From a virus, in the IMG/VR virus record IMGVR_UViG_3300032116_000001, positions 248,001 through 312,000 of that record: a stretch of 64,000 nucleotides of DNA. The stretch is one strand, 5' to 3'. Shown one piece after another: positions 54,009 to 63,146 of this stretch (position 1 is the stretch's first letter; the number at the start of each line of letters is the position of its first letter). The translations under genes were made by a program, and so were the position numbers. Below the pieces are notes generated by a model that was given only the letters and a program-made list of their open reading frames with translations, searched no databases and was not told where the DNA came from.

Positions 54009-54659
54009 ATGAAATTATCACTTAAATCAGATTGGCGAGATTATTACGATCATATGTTTCATATGTTTGGCGATGACCTTGTCGTGTTTGAAAGACTATC
54101 GCGTAGCGGGCCAAACAAAGAGCAACAATTTGATTTTTTAGTAAGTCTGGGACAAAATACTCCTTCTTATGGGAAAATTAGTGATTTGCTAGACGAAACG
54201 AAAGACGATACGCAAAAATTTGTTATTTATGATGATTTAGACGCTCATGCTGGAGATGGGAAAAGGCTTGTAGATTATCAACAAGCCTTAAAAGAGCCTG
54301 TTGATTCTTTTGCATCTTCATATATCCCGCGCCAACAAGAAAATCCGATTACTTTACGATGGCTTCAGGTCGGATATCAACCATTTCTTCTTGAATATTC
54401 TAGCGATGATGACTGGAGATCAAATTGCGGAGATGTTAATATCAAAATTCTCCAAGTCAGCGATCTTATTGGCCCAATAAGAAAAGTGCCTTACCCTTTG
54501 TGGGCGATAGATTATATACCACTAAACAATGGAGAGGTTGTGGCTATTGACTTTAATATTTCCCCTGGACTAAGGGGCACTGGTGTAGAAGAGCATATGA
54601 CAGCTTCAGAGGTCGTTCACGCAATTACTTATGTAATGGAGATTCTTTTAAAAAAATAA
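54009..54659 (+). CDS. ATP-grasp-like protein, 216 aa
   Basis: The C-terminal 50 residues (WAIDYIPLNNGEVVAIDFN, SPGLRGTG) look like the end of an ATP-grasp domain, where the D.. and N-x-N/SPG residues bind Mg. The N-terminal half is not recognised, so substrate is unknown and the family call is tentative. Confidence 0.5.
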   Translation: MKLSLKSDWRDYYDHMFHMFGDDLVVFERLSRSGPNKEQQFDFLVSLGQNTPSYGKISDLLDETKDDTQKFVIYDDLDAHAGDGKRLVDYQQALKEPVDSFASSYIPRQQENPITLRWLQVGYQPFLLEYSSDDDWRSNCGDVNIKILQVSDLIGPIRKVPYPLWAIDYIPLNNGEVVAIDFNISPGLRGTGVEEHMTASEVVHAITYVMEILLKK

Positions 54660-54714
54660 ATGAAAACAACACTATAATAAATTACAAACCAATTTCAAAC
54701 GAGGCGAATCAAAA

Positions 54715-55413
54715 TTGACAGCAGAACTTAAAATCCCATCACATATCCCCGATCATTGGCCCCGAGAGAAAAAAATTGAAAACTTAATGGGAATTGCTTT
54801 TTATTTATCCAAGCACTGGAAATCAGTAGACAATGGCCTTGTGACTATGGATAGTGATGATATTTATCAAGTGGCTGCCATGGCAATTGTAAAGGCCGTA
54901 GATACATACAACCCTTCACACGGGGCTAAGCTTTCCACATGGGCCACGTCCCAGGCTAAACTTTCTATCAGAGACGCTGTAAGAAAAAATTCTCATGCCA
55001 CCAGAAGCATGCAGGAAAAAGGCAACAATATACGATGGGTTAGCTTTGATCAGTGTGTATCAGATGGCACAGGAGACATGATATCAATAGAAGATATTAT
55101 ATCAGAATCACAATCTTTTTCATCGGTTGATATCATCGATTTGTTACATAAAGACTGGGAAAGACAAAAGATTGAAGAATATTTACAGCGGCTAAACAAA
55201 CGTGAACAAGAAGTCATACGTGAATACATTTCTGGAAAATCTATATCTTCTATTGCAAAATCTATTGACGTTTGCGACTCAAGGGTTTATCAAATTATTG
55301 ACACTTCGATTAAGAAAATGCAAAATTATGATCGGATAGAGAGAAAAAAAGAAGAAATATCATTAGATAAACTTGAGAAGCATTATAATAATTTAGGAAG
55401 AGAAGATTTATGA
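54715..55413 (+). CDS. RNA polymerase sigma-70 family factor
   Basis: 232 aa from TTG 54715. Region 2 (DDIYQVAAMAIVKAVDTYNP, LSTWATSQAKLSIRDAVRK) and region 4 (LNKREQEVIREYISGKSISS, RVYQIIDTSIKKM) are evident with little region 3. It would redirect host RNA polymerase to phage promoters; the repeated TCCCC promoter-like element is a candidate target. An upstream ACTATAATA at about 54671 may be its own -10. Confidence 0.82.
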   Translation: MTAELKIPSHIPDHWPREKKIENLMGIAFYLSKHWKSVDNGLVTMDSDDIYQVAAMAIVKAVDTYNPSHGAKLSTWATSQAKLSIRDAVRKNSHATRSMQEKGNNIRWVSFDQCVSDGTGDMISIEDIISESQSFSSVDIIDLLHKDWERQKIEEYLQRLNKREQEVIREYISGKSISSIAKSIDVCDSRVYQIIDTSIKKMQNYDRIERKKEEISLDKLEKHYNNLGREDL

Positions 55414-55706
55414 AATTAAATATTGAAATTGATAATATTACCCAATCTCAGGCGGCAGCCATTGAAGATATGCTGGCACTATGGTCAGAGCTTGGTGAAC
55501 AAAATGCCAGTCGATGGGTAGCATTTTTTGCCAACGGGCATGAAGGATTTGCTCCGATCATTAAAGTCGAAGGAAATTTCGCCAGCCGATACAAAGGTGA
55601 CATGGGTCAAAGATGGGGCAAAGTTGCTTTTAATAACAAAAACAACGAAGACGAAGAATTGGAAACAGTGTATTTCATTGACCCTCATAAAATTCACACA
55701 GAATAA
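55410..55706 (+). CDS. Hypothetical protein, 98 aa
   Basis: Overlaps the sigma gene by 4 bases (ATGA). N-terminal KLNIEIDNITQSQAAAIEDM, then WVAFFANGHEGFAPIIK. No family recognised; coupling to the sigma factor could mean a regulatory partner. Confidence 0.6.
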   Translation: MKLNIEIDNITQSQAAAIEDMLALWSELGEQNASRWVAFFANGHEGFAPIIKVEGNFASRYKGDMGQRWGKVAFNNKNNEDEELETVYFIDPHKIHTE

Positions 55707-55723
55707 AACGGGGAAAATACTCA

Positions 55724-56275
55724 ATGAATCATCCAAACATACTTGTAAATTTTTTTGGCGGCCCAGCAATTGGAAAAAGCAATTGCGCAAGATCGCTTTG
55801 TTCATTATTGAGTGAATTCGGTATATCAAACGAATATGTTCCCGAATTTGCAAAAAAATTAACTTGGAAATCTGACTTAAACACCAGATCAAACCAAGTG
55901 TTTGTTACAGCAACACAATTTGACGACATACTAACTGTTTATGATAAGGTGTCCGTAACGGTCACTGATGGCCCCTTAATTCTGGGCATGGTTTATCCAG
56001 GCCCATGCTGCACTCCCGTTTGGAAAGAACATGTTATTGAAATGCATAATTATTTCAACAACATCAACATATTTATTCAAAGAAATAATGAATGGTATCA
56101 GCCAATTGGCAGAACCCAAACACTTGAAGAATGCATAAGTGCCGATCAAAGAACTTTAGACTTCTTGAATCAATATCAAATTGATTATGTCACCATCCCA
56201 GCTGACAGACACATGTCTAGTCGTGTCTTTGATGTTTTAATGGAGAAAATAAAAAATGAGAAAACACACACATAA
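55724..56275 (+). CDS. P-loop kinase related to NadR / nicotinamide riboside kinase
   Basis: 183 aa. Walker A GGPAIGKSN near residue 12, then the NadR-type pattern YVPEFAKKLTW (family vpE.aR.y), ATQFDD, VTVTDGPLIL (DxP) and a lid-like NEWYQPIGRTQT. This fits AAA_28/NadR-C kinases, which phosphorylate nicotinamide riboside. Substrate not provable from sequence. Its end overlaps the next gene by 20 bases. Confidence 0.6.
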   Translation: MNHPNILVNFFGGPAIGKSNCARSLCSLLSEFGISNEYVPEFAKKLTWKSDLNTRSNQVFVTATQFDDILTVYDKVSVTVTDGPLILGMVYPGPCCTPVWKEHVIEMHNYFNNINIFIQRNNEWYQPIGRTQTLEECISADQRTLDFLNQYQIDYVTIPADRHMSSRVFDVLMEKIKNEKTHT

Positions 56276-56750
56276 ATACATTGAAGTGATCGTGAACGGC
56301 AAAGTTATTAGTCGATTTACTCGCCCAGAAGCTTACAAAAGTATAAATGAAGCTCGCGACAATTATTCAAGTATTTACAAGAAATGGAAAAGAGATGACT
56401 CTGATTATCCATGTCTTAATTGCGATGGGGCAGGCACTTATCATAAGTTTGAAGATAGAGACATTATAGAGGGCTACAAACTGGCTCCGCTTTATACATG
56501 TAAATCGTGCAGTGGCTCTGGCCGCGGCCCCAAAGAGATGTTTAAGGCATACTATGACGCTGAAAAACAAAAGATTAAAGCGCAACAACAAAAATTTGAC
56601 AAAGACTTAGATTCTTTTATGGAAGCGATACAAGTTCTTAGCCCCGAACAAATTTTAACACTAAATAAAATGCTAGGAAATGTGTGTCCAATTTATGAAA
56701 AAAATGCCCCAATTAAGAAAATTAAGGTGAGAAAAAATGGAATGGCGTAG
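56256..56750 (+). CDS. DnaJ-type zinc-finger protein, 164 aa
   Basis: CLNCDGAGTYHKF and CKSCSGSGRGP near residues 49 and 82 are two CxxCxGxG repeats as in the DnaJ zinc domain. No J-domain or peptide-binding region. Its stop is TAG (56748-56750) followed by TGG and then TGA, so read-through would add two residues. It overlaps the macro-protein gene by 14 bases. Confidence 0.65.
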   Translation: MRKHTHKYIEVIVNGKVISRFTRPEAYKSINEARDNYSSIYKKWKRDDSDYPCLNCDGAGTYHKFEDRDIIEGYKLAPLYTCKSCSGSGRGPKEMFKAYYDAEKQKIKAQQQKFDKDLDSFMEAIQVLSPEQILTLNKMLGNVCPIYEKNAPIKKIKVRKNGMA

Positions 56751-57225
56751 TGGTGATATGCTGCAGGTAGCAAGGGAAGAAGAATGCGAAATTATTGCCT
56801 TCACTGCAAACTCCGTGCTTAAAAGCATCAACGGAAGTCAAGCTTTAGTTATGGGCGGCGGCGCAGCTAAGCGTGTTCGAGATGCTTTTCCTGGTATTGA
56901 TGTTCAGCTTGCTGAAAAAATCATAGAGTCAAGAAGTATTGACAACAATAATTCAGCAGACTATTATGTTGTTGCATCAAAAACTAATGGTTTGTGGGTT
57001 GCCGCAGTTCAAGTAAAAAGACATTGGAAAGATGATGGAGACTGGAAACTTACTGAAACAAGCCTCAAAACCTTGGCCAGACATTTGTCAAAAAATCCGA
57101 ACCGTAAATGTGTTCTTAATTGCCCGTTAATTGGGCTTGGTGGCTTTTCTGACCGCATTGATGATGTGAAACAGATGGTAGAGGACACACTTAAAGACGC
57201 CAATGTTTTCGTTTGTATAATTTGA
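56737..57225 (+). CDS. Macro-domain-like ADP-ribose-binding protein, 162 aa
   Basis: The N-terminus IIAFTANSVLKSINGSQALVM then GGGAAKRVRDAFPGID matches the phage macro family (TTNG..k.nG..vMGrG.A...k.rFP). Later VQVKRHWKDDGDW and CVLNCPLIGLGGFSDRIDDV fit the P..G.GG loop. Macro folds bind ADP-ribose or its derivatives. AGGTGAG lies 6-8 bases before the ATG. Confidence 0.7.
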   Translation: MEWRSGDMLQVAREEECEIIAFTANSVLKSINGSQALVMGGGAAKRVRDAFPGIDVQLAEKIIESRSIDNNNSADYYVVASKTNGLWVAAVQVKRHWKDDGDWKLTETSLKTLARHLSKNPNRKCVLNCPLIGLGGFSDRIDDVKQMVEDTLKDANVFVCII

Positions 57226-57228
57226 CAA

Positions 57229-58614
57229 ATGGCATCAAAAAACAATCCAGAATTTAGCATTATAACTTGGGTTAATAAACCTGAATTATATGATGGGTTG
57301 GTCAAAAGTTGCTCGCATATTGATTGTGAATTTATATGTGTTGATCAGAAATTTAACAACATGTCATCAGCCTATAACTTTGCCACGGATAAGGCAAGGG
57401 GGAAATTCTTGGTTTATTGTCATCAAGATGTTGAGATATTAGACACACAGTTTTGTGATAAGGTTAGGTTTGTTTTTGAGAACCATAAAGATATTGGATT
57501 TTTAGGCCCCATTGGTTCTATAACAAATCATCGAAAACGACTTTGGTTTAATGAAGGTCATGAAAATTCACGTGGATGGATACTTCAGGGTAATCGAATC
57601 ACTGGCTGCGGTAATTACAATGGAATTGCAAGATTGCTTGACGGGCTGATGATGATTACAGATAAGCGTATGGATTTTCCAGAATTTCTTCCTGGAATTC
57701 ACTGTTTAGACACTATGATGTGTATGCAAGCAGAATCACAAGGTTTGAGAAATTGGATTACTCCTTTGGCTATCAGGCATTGGTCTGAAGGAGACACTGG
57801 AAGCCCAGATATTGATGTAAATTCTGATTATCTTTTAAGGTTCATATCCCAGAAATATAAAGATTCTTTTCCAGATGATCTTTTCGATCCTGCAAAGGCT
57901 TTTTGGCACTCAGAGGGTCTTTATGATTGTGACGGAAGTGATTTAACAGTTGTTATACCCGTTCTGAATCAGATAGAACACACAAAAGAATGCCTGGAGT
58001 CACTAAAAAAAGATGTTCCTCAAGCCACGGTAATTATTATTGACAACAATAGTCTTGATGATACATCTGTTGTTATTAAGAGGGATTTTCCGTGGGTTAA
58101 ATATGTAAAAAATACATTTAATGCTGGTGTTGCCGCATCGTGGAATCAGGGGGCAGCATTATCAGACACAGATTTAATTTGTTTTTTAAACAATGATACG
58201 ATTGTTCAACCAGACGGAATGCGGATGCTTGTCCGTGAGGCCAGAAGAGTCGGTGCATCAACAGTTGTGGGAAGAATGTTGAACCCCAATTTTACTTGCG
58301 GCCCAATTACTGAAAATACCGACCAAATGCATTATCCCGAGGCATTTGCACTTATTTTAACAAGAGATACATATAAAAAAGTTGGCCCATTTGATGAAAG
58401 ATTTTGGCCTGCGTATTCAGAAGACGCAGATTATGGTATTAGAATGTTATTAGCAGGCATTAAATGTGCTATTGTCCCCAATAGTATAGCACACAAGGGC
58501 TCTGCGACATCGACAGAAATACCCGACATCGCTGATGTGATTTCAGCAAATAGACAAAAGCTTTTTAAAAAATGGTCTAAAACACCTAATATTCATAAAA
58601 TTTTAACCGTATAA
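57229..58614 (+). CDS. Two-domain family 2 glycosyltransferase
   Basis: 461 aa. The N-terminal ~220 residues include ARGKFLVYCHQDVEI and look like one GT-A domain; the C-terminal half is a second: LTVVIPVLNQIEHTKECLE, VIIIDNNSLDDT, FLNNDTI and AYSEDADYGIRMLLAG. The latter has the complete DD and ED motif set. It starts three bases after the macro gene. Probably adds sugars to phage structures or the cell surface. Confidence 0.8.
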   Translation: MASKNNPEFSIITWVNKPELYDGLVKSCSHIDCEFICVDQKFNNMSSAYNFATDKARGKFLVYCHQDVEILDTQFCDKVRFVFENHKDIGFLGPIGSITNHRKRLWFNEGHENSRGWILQGNRITGCGNYNGIARLLDGLMMITDKRMDFPEFLPGIHCLDTMMCMQAESQGLRNWITPLAIRHWSEGDTGSPDIDVNSDYLLRFISQKYKDSFPDDLFDPAKAFWHSEGLYDCDGSDLTVVIPVLNQIEHTKECLESLKKDVPQATVIIIDNNSLDDTSVVIKRDFPWVKYVKNTFNAGVAASWNQGAALSDTDLICFLNNDTIVQPDGMRMLVREARRVGASTVVGRMLNPNFTCGPITENTDQMHYPEAFALILTRDTYKKVGPFDERFWPAYSEDADYGIRMLLAGIKCAIVPNSIAHKGSATSTEIPDIADVISANRQKLFKKWSKTPNIHKILTV

Positions 58615-58628
58615 CAAATGTAAACATA

Positions 58629-59081
58629 ATGAAACCCGTATATTCTGATCAATCTGTGCTATACAACCAGCCTTCAATTTTCTTAGCTGGTCCGACCCCT
58701 CGCGCTGGCGGACCAGAGTCCTGGAGAAAAGAAGCGTTGCTAATTTTGGATCAACTAGAATTTAAAGACAATGTTTTTATTCCAGAGCCCTCTGACGGTC
58801 GCTGGCCAGAGCATTATGAAGAACAAGTAGGCTGGGAATACGAGGCCTTACATGCCTGTGGTCTTATTGTTTTTTGGGTGCCCCGATCAGAACTGATGCC
58901 TGGTTTCACAACAAACGTTGAATTTGGTTACTGGCTTCGAAGTGGGAAAATCTTATATGGTCGCCCCGACTGGTCTATTAAAAACAGATACTTGGATTCC
59001 ATGTACGAAATTGAAACTGGAATGAAGCCATACGACAATTTGCAATCTCTTTTGGCCGAGGCCGTAAACAAACTTAAATAA
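58629..59081 (+). CDS. Nucleoside 2-deoxyribosyltransferase-like protein, 150 aa
   Basis: SIFLAGPTPRAGGPESWRKE, then FIPEPSDGRWPEHYEEQVGW, and ELMPGFTTNVEFGYWLRSG follow the Nuc_deoxyrib_tr family pattern including the EFG and GP motifs. It is the second such gene in the window (with 53558). Likely acts on deoxynucleosides or on nucleotide-based signals; substrate unknown. Confidence 0.72.
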   Translation: MKPVYSDQSVLYNQPSIFLAGPTPRAGGPESWRKEALLILDQLEFKDNVFIPEPSDGRWPEHYEEQVGWEYEALHACGLIVFWVPRSELMPGFTTNVEFGYWLRSGKILYGRPDWSIKNRYLDSMYEIETGMKPYDNLQSLLAEAVNKLK

Positions 59082-59082
59082 T

Positions 59083-59478
59083 ATGAACTTTACAATAACA
59101 ATAACAGAATCAGCAGCAAAAGAAGTATTATCGCTGCGCGAAAGCCAATCACTTGAGGATGCCAAGTTGCGCGTTTGGGTTGCTGGCGGTGGTTGTTCTG
59201 GGCTTTCGTATGGCATGGCCCTTGACCCAAATGACCCCGAAGAAGACGATATTGTAGTGGAAAACAATGGGGCCACGATTGTTGTCGATGCCATGTCAGC
59301 AAAATACTTATCTGGAAGCATAATTGAATTTGATGATAACATGATGTCTGGTGGCTTTCGAATTTCTAATCCGAATTCCGTAAAAAGCTGTGGCTGCGGC
59401 TCATCGTTTTCTACAGATGAAGAAGGAATTTCAGAACTTAATGATGGCAAAGGGTGCGGCGGCTGTGGATCAAGATAA
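59083..59478 (+). CDS. HesB/IscA (A-type carrier) Fe-S protein, 131 aa
   Basis: TITESAAKEVLSLRES then VWVAGGGCSGLSYGMALD and SCGCGSSF give the three conserved cysteines of the A-type carriers (ErpA/IscA). They deliver Fe-S clusters. A C-terminal extension GKGCGGCGSR with two further Cys is not usual. Phage copies are reported but not universal. Confidence 0.82.
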   Translation: MNFTITITESAAKEVLSLRESQSLEDAKLRVWVAGGGCSGLSYGMALDPNDPEEDDIVVENNGATIVVDAMSAKYLSGSIIEFDDNMMSGGFRISNPNSVKSCGCGSSFSTDEEGISELNDGKGCGGCGSR

Positions 59479-59512
59479 TTTCCCCCTTTTGATAGCGGGA
59501 AGAACATTAGAA

Positions 59513-60097
59513 ATGCCTATTGACACTATCGCTGCGTCAATGGCGAGACAGCTCGTAGGACGATCTTCTTTGCCTACGGGACTGACGTATTACAGTACGT
59601 TTAAATTATATATTCCTGACATTATCGAATACCTTAAAGAATCGCGGCATCTCGATCCACAATTTAGTATTGATTTATTTGGAGATATTTGGATTGATAA
59701 TTTTTTTGATTGGAAAAAAGAAAAAAACAAGCCATTTTGTCGAGATTTAGTGGTTACATTTCCTGATGGAAGCGAATGGAGTGTTCGCGCAGTTGATATT
59801 GCCACGCTGTATGCAGAAAAATTACTTAACGATCAAGAAGACTCTACTAACGATACTATATTTGATCTAAGGGATTCATTTTTGGAAAACGATGAAGATT
59901 TAATCAATTGGGTGAATGGCAACCTCGAATGGGACGATGTCGCCCCATATGCGGAGGAAGTTAAAAGACCACAGCCAGAAACAAATTATTCAGACGCTTG
60001 GCAATCATCTCCAAAAAGAATGCAGCCATGGGAAGATGCTGATTTTGTGATAGGCTGGCTGGCTGATCCAGAAGACGATAATCTAGACGAAGAATGA
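59513..60097 (+). CDS. Hypothetical protein, 194 aa
   Basis: ATG at 59513 (MPIDTIAASMARQLVGRSS) is preferred. The frame is open through the previous gene; a GTG at 59465 is an alternative. Contains a LYIPDIIEYLKESRHLDPQ helix, and an acidic C-terminus. No family recognised. Ends at TGA one base before the promoter-like element. Confidence 0.6.
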   Translation: MPIDTIAASMARQLVGRSSLPTGLTYYSTFKLYIPDIIEYLKESRHLDPQFSIDLFGDIWIDNFFDWKKEKNKPFCRDLVVTFPDGSEWSVRAVDIATLYAEKLLNDQEDSTNDTIFDLRDSFLENDEDLINWVNGNLEWDDVAPYAEEVKRPQPETNYSDAWQSSPKRMQPWEDADFVIGWLADPEDDNLDEE

Positions 60098-60134
60098 AAA
60101 ATCCCCTTTTTTGACATCCAAGACTAATACATAA
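60097..60134 (+). promoter_or_regulatory. Promoter-like element, TCCCC motif copy 4
   Basis: AAAAATCCCCTTTTTT (60097-60112) then TACATA at 60129-60134, 17 bases after CTTTTT. The predicted start (about 60141) would nearly coincide with the ATG at 60138, as for a leaderless mRNA. Confidence 0.5.
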
Positions 60135-60137
60135 AAA

Positions 60138-60689
60138 ATGTTTAGAGATATATCGAAAATTCTTTGCGTGGATGTTGAAATGACTTGTTGGGAGTTTTTC
60201 ATCCCAGAAAATCAAGTCCCCGAGATCATTCAGATTGGATATTGCTGGTTAGACACTAATACATTAGAGATTGAAAACAAAAAAGCTATTTATGTCAAGC
60301 CTGTTTTTTCGGAAGTCTCTGACTTCTGCGTTAATTTAACAGGCATCACCCGAAAGCGTGCCTATGGCGGGATGACCTATGAAGCAGCTTGTAAAAACTT
60401 AATTCGCAAAGCTGGTAGCCGAAGATTTGCGTGGGCTGGATGGGGCAACGAACGACAGCCATTCTATGCAGACTGTGAGCGAAAGCAGGTGGAATACCCC
60501 TTCAACGATCAGTTCTTGGATATTAGCGCTTTAGCAAGCTTGTTCTTGGGATTACCCGTAAATAATGGACTTGACAAAACTCTTGCTGACTTTGGCATTT
60601 CTTTTGAAGGTCGGAGACACGATGGCGCAGACGATGCATTTAATCAGGCTAGGGTTCTTGCGGAAATTATTCGCAAGGTTAGACAATAA
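60138..60689 (+). CDS. DnaQ-like 3'-5' exonuclease (DEDDh)
   Basis: 183 aa. CVDVEMTCW near residue 10 (Exo I Asp/Glu), EIIQIGYCWLD, NLTGITRKRA, and HDGADDAFNQARVL near 163 (Exo III His and Asp) form a complete DEDDh set. It removes 3'-terminal nucleotides from DNA or RNA; family members include DnaQ proofreading subunits and RNase T/KapD-like enzymes. FAWAGWGNERQP is typical of the latter. Confidence 0.8.
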   Translation: MFRDISKILCVDVEMTCWEFFIPENQVPEIIQIGYCWLDTNTLEIENKKAIYVKPVFSEVSDFCVNLTGITRKRAYGGMTYEAACKNLIRKAGSRRFAWAGWGNERQPFYADCERKQVEYPFNDQFLDISALASLFLGLPVNNGLDKTLADFGISFEGRRHDGADDAFNQARVLAEIIRKVRQ

Positions 60690-60697
60690 TAATTACA

Positions 60698-61369
60698 ATG
60701 ATTAATCCAGAAGAAGTTTATTTTTTTGAATCTGATGTTCATGAGCTTGAGGAATTCATTCTTTTCTGCGTCGCAGTGGCAGGGAAGAATGCCTCAACAC
60801 AATCGAGGTTACTGCACAAGTTGCTTTATGAGTACATGCATGTTGATTTTTGCAAAGATCATGGATGGATGATAACTTGTTTGCTCGACCTTCCTGACCC
60901 AAGGCTATATGGCGGGCCTGTGGAAAAAGACTCTCCTTTTGAAAGACTAAGATTTTTAGAAAGGGAGGGTCTTCTTGGGCAATTCATTCGGCATTCTAAA
61001 CTTGGACAATACAATAAAATTGAACGATCATACCGAGAATTGATTAAAAGCAACATATGCCTAAAAACATGCTCTGTGGAGGAACTTGAATCTATTCATG
61101 GCATAGGCATGAAAACCAGTAGATTTTTCTTACTAAGAACAAGGCCTAATCTTAGACTTGCGGTTTTAGATACACACATACTAAAATACATGAGAAATGA
61201 AATGGGATTAGAAAATATACCCAAGGCTACACCAAGTAATCCCAAACAGTATGCCAGATTAGAAAAAATATTTTGCGATCATTGTGATTCTCTTGGGAAA
61301 ACTGTTGATGATCTTGACCTTGAAATTTGGACCAAATACTCACAGTTAGCTCGCGGAGAAAAGAATTAA
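60698..61369 (+). CDS. HhH-GPD DNA glycosylase / endonuclease III-like
   Basis: 223 aa. The central helix-hairpin-helix SIHGIGMKTSRFFLL near residue 133 and the downstream RLAVLDTHILKYM with the catalytic-type Asp follow EndoIII/Ogg fold enzymes. No Fe-S cysteines. It probably excises damaged bases; the substrate is unclear. Confidence 0.75.
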   Translation: MINPEEVYFFESDVHELEEFILFCVAVAGKNASTQSRLLHKLLYEYMHVDFCKDHGWMITCLLDLPDPRLYGGPVEKDSPFERLRFLEREGLLGQFIRHSKLGQYNKIERSYRELIKSNICLKTCSVEELESIHGIGMKTSRFFLLRTRPNLRLAVLDTHILKYMRNEMGLENIPKATPSNPKQYARLEKIFCDHCDSLGKTVDDLDLEIWTKYSQLARGEKN

Positions 61370-61424
61370 TTTAGCCCACCACGTGGATTTGTTAAATTAT
61401 TGCTTTTATGATCGTATAATAAAT

Positions 61425-61988
61425 ATGAAAACCTACTTTACGGCGGACCTACACTTCGGTCACGCAAATGTCATTAAATACAATTCTAGGCCATTTAACT
61501 CAGTAGAAGAGCACGATAGGGCTTTGGTAGACAATTGGAACTCCGTCGTCACTAACAAAGACCGTGTGTATTTTCTTGGAGACTTGGCATTTCACCCTAG
61601 CTCTGCTGCGAAATGGGTGGAAAAGCTAAATGGCCTTAAGTATTGGATTAGAGGCAACCACGATAATCCCTCAGTGCTCTCTAATCTTCGGCAATATTTT
61701 CAATGGGTCAGAGAGATGGAAGAAATTTGCATATTAGACAATGATGCTCCTCATGGAAAGCGATACATAACCTTGAATCACTATGCTATGCGCGTCTGGA
61801 ACAAATCTCACTACGGGGCATGGCATCTTTACGGACACAGCCATGGCTTGCTCCCAGATGATCCAAACTCACTTTCTTTTGACGTGGGTGTTGATTGCCA
61901 CGATTACACTCCGATTTCATATGATCGTGTAAAAGAAATTATGAGCCTTAAAACATGGACCTCTCCATTGGAAAAACAAAACACATGA
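61425..61988 (+). CDS. Calcineurin-type metallophosphoesterase, 187 aa
   Basis: Start at ATG 61425 (MKTYFTADLHFGHANVIKYN), preceded by GTATAATAA as a possible -10. Motifs DLHFGH, LGDLAF, GNHDN and GHSHG are the complete metal-site set. Small phage enzymes of this kind act on phosphoesters, e.g. 2',3'-cyclic nucleotides or Ap4A. Overlaps speD by ATGA. Confidence 0.85.
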   Translation: MKTYFTADLHFGHANVIKYNSRPFNSVEEHDRALVDNWNSVVTNKDRVYFLGDLAFHPSSAAKWVEKLNGLKYWIRGNHDNPSVLSNLRQYFQWVREMEEICILDNDAPHGKRYITLNHYAMRVWNKSHYGAWHLYGHSHGLLPDDPNSLSFDVGVDCHDYTPISYDRVKEIMSLKTWTSPLEKQNT

Positions 61989-62428
61989 AAGACCTCTCTG
62001 CTAACAATAGTCAATACTTATCGGTTGAATTTTTTAATGCCAATACATGTGAAATCCCGACCATAAAATCCTGTAATTCATTAGGTATGCATGTAATTCT
62101 GGAGCTTATTGGATGCAACCCCAATAATATGAGCGGGGTTGAGAAAATTCAACAAGCTTTTCATGATGCAGCAAAGCTGGCCAAGTGCAACATCGTCACA
62201 GAAGCGTTTCATGAGTTTGAGCCCCATGGCGTTTCAGGAGTTGTTGTAATAAGCGAGAGCCATTTGACCTATCATGGGTGGGATGAACATGGTTATGCCG
62301 CGATTGATTTTTTCTATTGCAGCGATGAAGTGCAAATATCTTTGGCCATTGAACACATAATGAAGTTTCTAGAGGCCGAAAGTTATCAAATCACTGCAAT
62401 CCCCCGTGGATTTAAAAACAGTGTATAA
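61985..62428 (+). CDS. speD: S-adenosylmethionine decarboxylase
   Basis: 147 aa from ATG 61985 (MKDLSANNSQY), coupled to the preceding gene (ATGA). LGMHVILELIGCN, VISESHLTYHGWDEHGYAAI and DFFYC give the SpeD self-processing motif (ESH, Ser becomes the pyruvoyl group) and the downstream Cys. It makes decarboxylated SAM for spermidine synthesis. Confidence 0.85.
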   Translation: MKDLSANNSQYLSVEFFNANTCEIPTIKSCNSLGMHVILELIGCNPNNMSGVEKIQQAFHDAAKLAKCNIVTEAFHEFEPHGVSGVVVISESHLTYHGWDEHGYAAIDFFYCSDEVQISLAIEHIMKFLEAESYQITAIPRGFKNSV

Positions 62429-62439
62429 TATATAATGCT

Positions 62440-62646
62440 ATGTTAAGATTGTTTAAATCATTATTTAAGCGCGAAAAAATCTATCACAAATCTGAGCCCC
62501 TAGTTGAAATCAACCCATCTGATGTTCAAGAGCCATGTGTAAGAATCACCGTAGGGAGAAAATCAATACTCTTATCAGGTGGACAGGCCAGAAGACTGTG
62601 GGGCAAACTTGGATCGAACTTGGAAAAAATTACTCCTGATAAATGA
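62440..62646 (+). CDS. Hypothetical protein, 68 aa
   Basis: LRLFKSLFKREKIYHKSEPL N-terminus, then VRITVGRKSILLSGGQARRL. Basic, single domain. Overlaps the next gene by 4 bases. No family recognised. Confidence 0.6.
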   Translation: MLRLFKSLFKREKIYHKSEPLVEINPSDVQEPCVRITVGRKSILLSGGQARRLWGKLGSNLEKITPDK

Positions 62647-63092
62647 GCTATCAAGATCGATTGCTTAACATAGAACTTGTTCCAGAATCATCATGGTGCA
62701 ATAATGTTCGATCTCATGTCAAGAAATCTTCATGGGACCGAATTAGAAAACAAGTTTACAAAGATTATCAGCATAAATGTGGCATATGCAACTCAAAAGG
62801 CGCTCTTGCCGCCCATGAAATATGGAATTATGATGATTCGTCTTCAAAGCAGACACTAATTGGTATGATTGCGCTTTGTGGCTTGTGTCATCATGTTAAG
62901 CACATTGGATTCGCTGAAGTTTTAGCCAATCAGGGAAAACTAAACTTTCAGCGTGTTGTTAATCATTACTGCAAAATCAACAAATGCACAAATGACGAAT
63001 TTTGGGCCGACAGAGAAGAGGCATTTTATGAATGGTCGAAAAGGTCTAGAAACACATGGTCGGTTGATATATCGTATATAGAGCGATATTAA
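62643..63092 (+). CDS. HNH-like zinc protein, 149 aa
   Basis: CGICNSKGALAAHEIWNYDD and CGLCHHVKH form a zinc HNH-like site (CxxC..H..CxxCHH) near residues 58-92. Common in phages; a nuclease role is plausible but metal-site residues beyond the zinc pairs are not clear. Confidence 0.65.
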   Translation: MSYQDRLLNIELVPESSWCNNVRSHVKKSSWDRIRKQVYKDYQHKCGICNSKGALAAHEIWNYDDSSSKQTLIGMIALCGLCHHVKHIGFAEVLANQGKLNFQRVVNHYCKINKCTNDEFWADREEAFYEWSKRSRNTWSVDISYIERY

Positions 63093-63146
63093 TTTGCGAA
63101 GAATTCTTGCGCTAATTTCAGATGAATTAATATCGTATTAAAGATA